Below are positions 40,101 to 52,100 of a DNA stretch of 64,000 bases, piece after piece. The DNA is taken from NCBI GenBank assembly GCA_008638375.1, contig CM018048.1:56266347-56330346 (forward strand), in the 5' to 3' direction. How positions within the stretch are numbered: position 1 is the stretch's first letter; every line of letters starts with the position of its first letter. Position numbers and translations under genes: made by a program. Below the pieces are notes generated by a model. That model was not told the DNA's origin, did not search any database, and saw only the letters and a program-made list of their open reading frames with translations. The DNA is from Nyssa sinensis. Taxonomy: Eukaryota > Streptophyta > Magnoliopsida > Cornales > Nyssaceae.

Positions 40101-43100
40101 GACATGTTTCTCAATTATAAAATTTAGCGAGTGAATATTGATTAAGAATCGCAATGAATAGCCAATACATGGGTAATATCACAAAACGTTCATGAGAAAA
40201 AGAACAATATGATACATGTAGTAAATAAGCATGCAGATAAAATTACTTGAAACGTGCATCATAATAATCATCCTTTCCCACAATGCATAGCGAATATAAC
40301 ACTTGAACATTAAATTTTGTTTGAAAGAGAATTAACATAGGCATAGCATGCAGTCAAAATAATCACAAAAAAAAAAAAAAACATTTGAACCTCATCAGAA
40401 GCACTGGAGACTTTCTTGATAGGAACAAAGATGTGTCAAGTGATTTAGGAAAACCAAAAGATACTGCAACAGTTATAGGCTTAAACCCTTCAAAGGTCTC
40501 TCTGGGGCAGCAAAAGGCATATATACTGCATAATCATTATCTCAAACATAGTTGCAATCTAATTTTCTAGGATAACAGAATCCTAGTCTCCTTCACACAT
40601 GTGCATGTACACTGCGGTGTTTTATAAAGTGGAACCGTGGTCATGTGAGACAAAAGAATGGTTTCAAAGGAGGAGCTGAAGATTGGCTCCTTCTCAGTCT
40701 CATGCCACTTCTTGCTAGTGGAAAACAGCTCGAATTGGATTTTTTCAGGGTGTCTGGTCTAGTGGAGGACAGAGACATGAACAGGCTTTGGGAGGACTTA
40801 GAATGACCCCTGGTGTACTGGTGTGGATTTTAATGTAGTACGGTTCCCAAGAGAGATCTTCCCCTGCAAGGCTGACCAAGGCCATGGCAGAGTTCCCAAA
40901 GTTCATTTTCACTCATGGTTTCTTGGATTTGCCTCTCACAAGTGCCTGGTTCACACATGGTCCAACAATACCACTGCTAAGGATTGTCATTCATATATCC
41001 CAATTCTATTGGATAGCAGGGGAATAAGGCAAGGGAAAGGCTCAGTTCACTTCGAGAATATGTGGTTGTGATAGGAGCGTTCAGGGAGCTAGTGGCAGAT
41101 TGGTGGAACAGCTACATAGTTGCTTGGTCTATTGGAAGGAGATCTGAAAAAAAAAATGGAATAAGGAGACCTTCAGCAACTAAGGGTGGAGAAAATTGAA
41201 GGCTTTTACGGAAATTAGCAGCTCGGATCAAAAGAAAGGGAGGATGGGCATCATGGGCGGCTAACTGATGTGGACTGTGGAGTGGGAACAAAGGAAGCAA
41301 AGCAAGCCAAAGATGAGCATGATTGCTTTATTTGAAGAGGTGAGCCGGAGACAGAAGTCAAGGGCGTTGTGGTGGGAGGGGGGCAAAAAAAAAAAATATT
41401 TCATAAGCTTGCCAACACTCATTGGAGACCAACTTCATCGGAAAGATAAGGATGGGTGGTCAGAAGCTATCATAGGAGGAGGAAACTGAGGAGGGTATTG
41501 TCAATTTCTACAAGTAGCAGTACACAGAGTCTAATCAATGGAATATGAGGATTGATGGGCTTGTGTTCAACCAAATTAGTGTAGAGAATTAAAAATGGTT
41601 GAAGACGTCGTTTTCCGAGGAGGAGTTGTTGGTGGCATTGAATAGTTGTAATGAGGATAAAGTGCAAGACTGGATAGGATGACCAACGCTTTCTTTTAAT
41701 AGTGCTGGGGGTATTTAAAACAAAGGCTATGGAGATGTTCTCAGATTCTTATGTCATAGGGGAGTTTGAGAGGAGCATGAATACATCGTCGTTCATAGTC
41801 CTCATTCCTAAGAAAGGTGGAGCTATCGAATTGAAAGACTTTCCTATTAGTTTGGTAGAAAGATTCGAGAGGAGACTTGCTAAGTAGAGGAAGCAGTACC
41901 TTTCCAAAGCAGACATTCTTACATTGATGAAGAGCACTTTATCTAGCTTGCTTGCTTCATGTCTCTTTTTCCCATTACTGTGTCGATAGTTAACAAATTA
42001 AATAAGCTGCAACAAAACTTCTTATGAAGGGGAAATGGGGACAAGTGCAAATTCCATTTGATGGATTAAAAGAATGTGTGTAGGCCGCTTCAGGATGGTG
42101 AGTTGGAGGTTAGAGATCTTAGGATGTTCAATAAGGCTATCCTAGAGAAGTGACTTTCGAAGTGTGGACAGAGACGAGTAGTCTTCAGAGCAGAGTGATA
42201 AAAAGAAAGTACGGGTCTGACGAGGGAGATGCATCTCCAGAGCGGTGAGGGCATCTTGGGAACCCACTGTGTAGAAGTGCATAAAGCGAGGGTAGAATGA
42301 GTTCTCTAAGTACATTAGGTAGAGGGTGGGCAAACAGGCTTCAGTAGTTAAGTGAAAAAGGACTAGGATCCTCTCCATTTCAGGTAACGTCCATCTCACT
42401 TGCAAAGGATTAGGAGATGGTGCGAGGGTGAAGTTTTGGTTGGATGACTGGAGCGGTGACTCCACTCTTAAGGATAAGTTCCCTCTCCTATTTCAGATTT
42501 CAGTAGACCGTGAGGCTTATGTGGCGGACATTGTGTCTTTCTCTAATGGTGAAACTTGGACTCCTCAGTTCCAGAGAAATTGTCAAGATAGGGAAATGGA
42601 GGAAGCTTTGAGACTAATGGAGTTTTTTCACCGCTCTAAGCCAATTGCTCATCGAGAAGACTCTCCCTCCGGTGGAAGATCGATAGAAGCAGGAAGTTCT
42701 TTGTTAAGTCCCATTATAAGGACCTAGCCAAGAGGGGTATTAGAGATTTCCCTTGGGAGAGCATTTGGGTGTGAAGGCTCTTGGGAAGTGACTTTTTTTG
42801 CTTGGGCTGTAGCTTGGGATTCAGTGCTAATGGTGGATACTTCAATGGCTAACCGATGTTAAATGTGTAAAATTGAGGAGGAGAATATATCCCACCTTTT
42901 TTCCTTTACTGCTCAGTGGCAAGAGATATGTGGTGCCTTCTTTTTTTGCTCTTTCGTTGCACCTGGATCATGCCAAGCCCCTTGACTTGGTGAAATTCCA
43001 GTGACGAGCCAAGCTTGGATGCAAGCAATTGGTCGAACCACCATAAATGATTGTGTCAACTGTGTAATTGAATTTATAATTATATGCTTTGAATGGATGC

Positions 43101-46100
43101 AAGAGTTAAGTTAACAATAAAACCATCACATGTTCAAATTGTTTATGCTTAATTGCATGAGTTGTATGGATATGTGAATTGAAGGAAAATCCTTGTGAAT
43201 TAGTTAATTGTGATGTTTAAGAATTGATCAATTGTGTTTACAAGCATTGAGATAGTTAAATTCATATTTAAATTAAACCAACATACAAAGATAACAAACG
43301 AGAATTGAAAGGGGCTTAGGATTGAGTTGAGTAAAATCATTTGAGGCATAATTAACCTAAGAATCAAGAGAAGGCCAAAAAGAATTGTAAGCCCTATAAA
43401 ACGCCCAAAAACAAAAAATCCTTTCCCGCATGCACATTTACATTAACATCACTCACCACATCAAACAAAATAACTACAAACTTGGTCCAAAAATAAATAA
43501 ATGAATAAAAAATAAAACTACACACACACACGCACAGAAAATTCAGTAAGTTACAAAATTTATGAACTCGGGGAAAACAGATGTGGACATTTTGAAAGAT
43601 CAAACAGGCAATGAAACAAATATGCATTTGGTACCACTTTATCCATCATAAGCAAAGCACGGTCCTTTGTGCGACTGCGAGTTGACTCCCATCGGATACG
43701 TAACATGTCACAGAAGCAACGAATCTGAAATGGGAATACTACTATTACCATATCAAGCAAGAACTAGTCTAACAGAATTTTAGGATTAACTGTAAATATA
43801 AAGCAAGTGTTATCTTTAAAACAATTATTGTTACCCCCAGAAAGAACCTATAACAAATATTGGAGCCTAAAGAACAACCATGACTATACATATACATTAA
43901 ATAGACAGTACATGACAACTCCAAGAGGTTAAAAATAATAGCTAGAAAGAACCAAAGATGTCAGCTCTAAAGTTCCTTACAAATTCAGAACTACTACATC
44001 ATGCAAATAAGTAGCTGTTTCTTAAGATAAATCAGCTATCTATGCTAACCAAAATTAGATAGACGATATATGGCATTTATCATTTTTTAAACACCAAAAT
44101 AAGGTAGACGAAATATGGCCTTTATCATTTTATGCACACCAATATTGACTATTATATGTAAATTTCTGAATTCAATCATTGTCTATGGGGGTATCTCCTA
44201 GGTACATTCTTCATATAATTTTGTTACCTATCAAAAAAAATCCAAATTTTTATACAATTGTAAATAGTTCCTTTAAAAATGAAAAATCCTTGTGCTTAAA
44301 AAGTAAATACATTTGGAATCTGATTTCACATGCCTTGATGACAAAATATTTGGTCCAAGCAACATTGATTGGTGCAATGGTTAAAATTGGGCTACCATGC
44401 TTGTGAATGCAGGTTATATAGGGCAGAAACTTTGTCCAAATAATGCCACATGTTAGTTTGTACCTAGTCTGTCACTCCCAACACCTATAAGTCTACTTAC
44501 AACGAAGTCAGATGACTGCTGAGAATCAATTGCCTCTATGTATGGGGCCATCTCCCACCCTGAAAGAAATTGTAGCAAGTAAGACAAATAAGGACAGAAC
44601 AATTTTAAGTAAAATATTCACCCTACTTTTAGATATTATAAACACAATTTGTTAGGCAAATATTACAGTATTTTGAATTGATAAAGTGCCTTTTTGCGTT
44701 CTGGTTGGTTAAATCATTTCGGAGTTTCATAAGTTGCATATGATATGCTTAATAGGTCTTTGGTTAGAGTGCTTCAGGTCTCCTTTTGTTCTATATTATT
44801 TCTTTAGACTCGCTAGCATCAAAAGGGGGTTTTCCATTGATAAAGCCAAGATTAATTCATTTAGAAACCTTATGCAGCAGGACAGCATAGATTCTCTAGT
44901 TCAGTAGCAACAAAAGTTCAGCCAACAAGTAAGAAAAATAAAAATAAAAATACCCTAATCCACGAGATCCCATACTCAAATCATAGAAGAGATCCCCACT
45001 CACTCTTTAATCAAGAAACACCATTCAACTAACTCTAATCTAGTCTTACTACAAATATGTAATAAAGAATAAACGCCAGAGGGGCACAACCTGTGGAGGC
45101 TAAATAAGCTTCAAAAAGTTACCCCACTCAATATAATAAACATACTAGACTCGAATTCTTCTAAATGTCAAGTTCCAACTAGAACTACAACCCTCAAATT
45201 CCTCTTTGGGAGGTGGAGGAGATAAAACTTTTAATCTAAAGGCTTAACTAAACCAATAATAACAAATAACAAATTAAAAAAAAAAACAGAACCAAACAAA
45301 ACGAATATAATACAAAAAAACTACAAAAATTCCCCCATACCAAAATCTACTACTTACACAAGCAATTGTAATGGATTTGTTTCTCTTCATGTTGCTCCAG
45401 CATCACTCTTTTGAAGAAAAAAAAAAGTATAAGAATCGCTCGGAAACACCAAGAGAGAGAAAAAAAGGGGAGGGGGAGGCTCCCCATATCCAAGATGTAT
45501 AACTTTGCTCCAACACCAAAGTGGTGCTAGAGTTATCCATTGGGGTTGGATGAGTTGGGAAGAGGTTTGGGCATTATCCCTAATGTCCGAGATTCAATTC
45601 AACTCCCACCATATGGGCCACTCACCTATTAAAAAAAATTGTTACCAATGAAAAAAAAAAAAACGAAGTGGTGCTAGAACAATGAAGTGTTGCTACCACA
45701 TCACTTTGTTAGCCCACATTTTATTATGATCGCTTATAGTCTTTTAGAATTATCCTATTCACTATATTCAAATATATTCAAGACACTTTTGTCATAATAC
45801 TTCAGCAGTTAGAGGTATATCACGATGTCCAAATATGTGCTTAAATTGCCGCATAATTAGCTCAAGAGTTTTGTGCATTTGAGTTTGCTTGACCATTTCA
45901 TGAAACTTTAATATGGTACACAATATGGAGAGATACATAGTATGCATAGGTGATCAAAGAGCTATACTCCATCAAATGTTGGAGAACGAGCATCTAAGGC
46001 TCGACCGCTGATCCTAGTCAAGGAAAATTTCATAATAATGTCACTAATTCATCATATCCTTTAAACTAAACAACCTAAGCTTAAACCTCACAAAATCAAA

Positions 46101-49100
46101 CTACTGTATGACTTTTACACTAGTGTTTTCCATAAATTAGTAGCTCATTAAAAAAAATGTGCAAGTATATCACTTGAAGTGAAACAAAAAGAAGGCCCTT
46201 CTGGTGTTAACAAAGATCCTCTATTACCAATTCAAAGCAGGGCGAAAACAAATACTGCTTGCTAAACATTATGACTACCACGACTTTTGCATTAGACTAC
46301 ACAGCAACAAAGAACAGTTTCATATCAACAAAAGCATGTGACAATTCAAAAGTTTAGACACCTTACTTTGCATTTCATCGTGCCGAGTGCTCTTCTCTAT
46401 AGAAAGGCATTTTGCCAGAATAACTGCCTGTTGAATTGTCTTCAAGGGGGAAGCAACAATACCACCATTTTGAATGCTTTGTGCACTTTGGTTAGAGTTT
46501 TTATCATCTTCTATGAATCTTGGAGTCATCAAGACATCAGAAGCTTCAAGGGTTTCATGATGATGTTGTAGCAAATTATCTTCACCAATGCCAGAAGCAT
46601 TTTTCTGGAGCTCGGGACTAACTGAAAGGCAGCTAGCACCATGATTTGATGTACTTGTGTTTGCAACAAGTAAAAGCTGTGCCCTTGGTTCCACCTATAT
46701 CCACAAGAGCGGGAAAAAAAAATAAACCAAAAGGGAACCTTTTTTATAATTAAAACCAAGAAAAGGGAACTTCTCAAATAAATTTCTTAATAGTACATCC
46801 AAACCATGTACCTGATGCACAGTGCGAAAACCCAGAGCCCCAGTTACAGAAAGCTCAAGTCCCGATGCCACTTCAGCTGATTCAAAATTCAGCCTAATAC
46901 CAGGAAGGCATCTTAGCAAAGAAGACAGATAATCTGGGCATTTTCAGCAAGTAAAAACAGAAGGAATTTGTCTTTAACACTCAGAAGTAAAGACAGCAGT
47001 ATAGTAACTACCAACCTGTGTGTGTAGTGTCACAATGGAAAAGATTGCACCACAGTCTCTCATGAGTACCAATTACCAGCAATTAGTGACACCACATTCA
47101 AAGATGTCTTGAACCCAACATGGAGTTAGAGGGTTTAGGTTGTCCTTATAATAAGTTCATTTAGAAATTGGATGGACACATCTAACCCATATAATAAACA
47201 AGTCGTGTTAGCATTTCAAGCCTCAACCTATTTAACCCAATTTGGCCATTTAATAGTCGTGTTACGTCAACCTAAGTAACCCGAACTCGTTTAGCCGACC
47301 CCAAATAATTTGGATAAGGCTTTGTTGAATTGAGCATTTAACTAGGGGCTTTCGCTAAACTAATTGTCCAAGGAAGTTACATGGTGAATCAAACTATAAA
47401 AATCATATCCCAACCTAAAACAGCCTAAATGAATTAAATAGTAAGAAAGAAACAATCTCACTTTTTAGCCAAGAGCTTTAAAAGCTAGGTTCTTTATCTG
47501 GGTAGGCAAAAGCCAAGGTTTTTGTAACTATGAAATTGATGGGAGATTTGGTCAATATTTACAATACTCGCCCTCAAGTTGGAGAGTATATATCTATAAC
47601 TCCCAACTTGCTATAAATAGAGTCGATGGCAATCTTTGGTAAAGCTTTGGTGAAGATATCGGCAAGTTGACTATCAGAAGGAACAAACAGAGTGGTGATT
47701 TCTTTGGACCTTACTTTAGATTGAATGAAATGACAATCAACTTCAATATGTTTGGTCCATTCGTTGGAACCCTTCAATTTTGCATTGGTCAGTAATCCAA
47801 TAAAAAAAGAATCTTTGTTGTCCTTGGTGCCCAATTTATCAGCCATAAGAGAACAAAAAAGTTGTTAAAGCAAAGATTTGGAAAGCGAGAGAAGTTGGCA
47901 GAGACTTGTTGGGCCAAGGGAGCCGAGAGGTGCCAAAGGAGCTGAGAGGTGTTGAGGGAGACGAAAGGCACCGAAAAGGGGAAGACCGAGAAAGAGAAGG
48001 TATAGTTTAAAAAACCCGCTCTGATACCATGTCGAAGATACTTTAGAGAATGAAAAAAATATATTCTTCTCTCAAGGAGGTCAATATTTATAGTCACAGT
48101 TTTACAAGTAAATAAGAAAATTATCCTAAATTAGTTCCTACAATCAATACAATCAATCAATCAATTTAATCATCAATCTAATGCTTAAATTAAGCTACAA
48201 ATTAAGTTCAATCTAATGCCTAAATTAAGCTACAGATTCGGTTAATATTTACAATAATAAATAATAATGCATTAACTAATATAAATCATAACTAGAAAAG
48301 CATTAATAAATTGGGTATAACTGAAATGAGAATGTTGAGATAGATATGCGGTAAGACAAGAAAATATAGAATTAAAAATGAATATATTTGTAAAATGCTA
48401 ATAGTAACACCTATATGAGACAAAATGAGAGAAAGCGGGTTAGAGTGGCATGGTCATGTACAACGAAGACTAGTAAATGCTCTGGTAAGGAAAAGTAACA
48501 TGATTCATATCGAGGAGAGTGCTAAGGGGCGGGAGCGACCAAAATTAACCTGCCCCGAATCTCAAAATCTTAGAACCAAACGGCTGCAAAAGGGACAAGA
48601 GCCTCGATTTGACCATAGCTAGCTCGAATAAAATTGAATTTTATACAAGCTTAGTCAACTCATGAGTTCGTTGAATTGTCATTGAGTCGGATTTGACCAA
48701 AATCTTTGGCTTCATACAAACTCGAGCCAAGTTCATATTTCATGCGAGCTAAGTTAGAACATTAAAAACTTGACTCATTTCGTTTGCACCCCTACATGAA
48801 ACAAAAAACATGGCACCAAATATAATATATTTTTTAGGTAACCTGAAGAGATGATAATGCAAATATATGTGAGAATAATATTTTGCAAAGAAAACTATAA
48901 TACCCTTATTTTTACTAAGCCTTAATACTTTATGTATTCAAATGAAATTGATTTTAAGAATTTATTGAAAATCAAATTGAAAAATTGTGAATGTTATAAT
49001 TTAATGACAATACAAATAAGGTTTTTTTAAAATTAAATAGTGATATTGGGGTTAGAATCGTTAGATTATAAATATTAATATAGTATAGTGAGACTTCAAA

Positions 49101-52100
49101 TTGGTTTAGAAATCCTAAAATTTAGAATTTGTTTAAGTGCAAGTTTCCTTCTCAAATGAGGAAAATTGGATTGAGTATAAATGCATGATAATAGAGAATC
49201 CTAACCACATTATTACATCTCAAATTTTAGAGAGAGAAAAATAGACAAAAATGATTATAGTATGGATGATTAAAGAAATTTAATTTTCAAAGAAGGCATC
49301 AATTGAGGTAAGTTTATGATTTCATCAAATTAGTACGATTATTTTGTTATGATGATTTAGTAAGCAAATTTATGAATTAATTATCAATTTTCAAATTTAT
49401 AATTTCTCATAATAAAAGGGAACATAGAACAATCAAGTTGGGGCTTGATTTTGAGTATGAATTCGGGAGTCTTCGAACAAATTAGAAACATTGTTTTATT
49501 ATCCATGAAATAAGGTTTAATTCGATATACAATATGCCTAATATGGGGATGCATTGAAAGAGGTATAAAAGATCAAACTTTTGAAAGAAAACACTATAGC
49601 CACAAGCTTTGGGTTGAGTTTTCCCTTAATTTGAAAAGATTTGATCTAATTAAATTATACGATTAGATAGGTTTAAAAAAAACGATTAAAACGCACATAT
49701 AATTTGTATGATTTGGTAGAGAATTGAGTGAGAAATTTAAGGTCGAAATTTGAAAGAAAAAAATTAACGTTGAACTGCTCATGCGTGAGGAAAAATTGCA
49801 GAATTTGGGTGTTGAGTTGGGAAAGATGACCACTTTTGCTTAAGCCCACTCTCAGGTCTTGAAGCGTAAGGAGAGTGTGCTTCACCCCTAGGCCTAAATG
49901 CCGAATGGGCTAGACCAAGTGTTTAAATTATAGTTCTCAATGAGCCAGACCTAGTGGACTACGTCCCGAATCCAATAATTTATTATATTAATTATTATTA
50001 ATTTTAAATTTATAAGACTTTATTAATTTAAGGAAAAATAGTAAACAAATTTCAAAAATTATGAAATTTGGTAGGAAACTCGTATTTGATATTCTAAAAT
50101 TATTAGTATAGAACGTGAGGCTCAAAATAATACGAATAATTGAAATTTCATTAAAGTTCACTTTAATGTATTAGTTTCTCAATTGTTTAAATTTGTAATT
50201 AGGTGACTTAAATTATGATGGATATTTATAAGTAAATTTGAGTTATTAGAAGTATACTTGGATCGAAGATAAGACTTTTGATTAATTGGAGAAGCATGTT
50301 AGTTCCATGTTTGACCATATGTCCTACATTAAGCTTAATCGGATAATTTTGATAGAATTCAAGAAAAATAGAAATTAATATTTAAAAAATACATAAAATT
50401 TTTGGAACACTCTAAGATCATCATTTAGGTATTTAAAAAATATTTAGGCCTAATAAGTATACTTGGGTTAGGTATTTGAATGACTTTGCAAATGACACTT
50501 CTGAAGTACATTAGGTGATTTGAGGCATTGCTTTCGAGGTAAGAGAACATACGTGATATATCCAATTTTTAAATAAATGCTAAATAATTATTTTATTGCC
50601 TCTGTTTTATGAAAAATTACTTTATGCATTCAAATGATTGCAAATGTTTTGAGTTCGAAAAATAAGTTTTCCATTGATATGATTGCTTCATTATCATTAC
50701 TTGGGTTAAGCAAAATAAATTATTTGTTAAATGTGTTCATCACTCATTGATAAAACCGTTTATAAAAACTATCTCATTTGCTTAAATAAATTGATTGATT
50801 CAAACGATTATTGCCAAAGTGAATTGAACTGTTTTAGTGTGAGTGTGAGTGTGAGTGTGAACTCTGGTTGAAGAGTGTTATTGTGTCAACAGTTGTTTAC
50901 CATTGTTGGCAAAGTGTTGTGCCAACAAGAAACTGTCGGAGAGTGTTTCCGCGTCAACAAGGGTTCAATATTGTTAACCTCCAATACTGGTGACAAGTGC
51001 AAATCCCCTTATGATGGGCACCCTAAGTGTTGTGCCAACCATAGTAAGTACTTATGCAACTTCTAAATTATTGTTTATTATCGCATTATTTGTTTGACTT
51101 TTGAATTAAGTGAAATTATTTTTAGTGCAACTATCGAAGTGCTTTCTAGTTATATGAATTTTGTAAACTGCTTCGTTTTGTAAGAAATTGTTTTCTAAAT
51201 TACTCGTGCTATTTGGTTGACCTACTCCGGTTTATATTGTGTTATCTTACTGGGTTCTTTGAACTTATCCCATATTTTTTTCCCACAGATGGATAAACAT
51301 CAATTGTTATATCTTCTAGTAAAAGGTGCAGCGCAATGGACAACAATTGGAGATCAATTTAGTTTTAGTTATTTGTGGTTAGAAATTCTTTTAATTGGAT
51401 AGCTTTGAAACATGTAGTAATTTTATTTTATGACTTTTATTATTTATTGGCTTTTAGAGACAAATGATTTATTATTTATTCGTCGATAGTGAATAGTTAA
51501 TTGATATTTCTTTAAAGTTTTAGGAATAATCCAATTTACTTATTAGGATGTGAAAGGGTTGGAGATTATTTTTGTTATAGGTTTATTGATTCGACTTGTT
51601 TAGCCTTCGGATTTGATGTGTGACAAAAACTACTTCTAAAATTACCTTAGTGTCAATATTTCATGTAAATGTTAAAACCTATGTATTAGAAATGTGCAGT
51701 TGAAATGATTTACAGCAGGACTATGTAGCTTTTGGAATCTTAACAATAAGTTTGAAAGAACTCCTTTCCCTACAGCCACAAGTACTTCCTTCAAATAAAG
51801 ATCTTCTCATGTCCACTCACCTGGAAGAATCAATTCGCCCATAGGTATGTTCCATTATTCCCACTTCTAAATGTACCATTGAAACAATAGTTAATGCATC
51901 TTCCTCCAGTAACTTAGCGCCCCAATATCTTGTTACCATTTCCAAAGTACCAAAATGATCTAAAGTTTCACGTGTATAGACTTGCAGTAGATCAAACAAA
52001 GAAGATGACCGCTCATCCAACATCCTCTGTTGAAGGAGTAAAAGCCTAGCCAGCCACCATGTAATGCTTCTAGTTCCATCCATGGAAGGGAAATTTCCTT

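Noticed and set aside
44330..44430. Possible fourth SINE in intron 6
   Set aside because: Box A-like word only; no box B, A tail or duplication.
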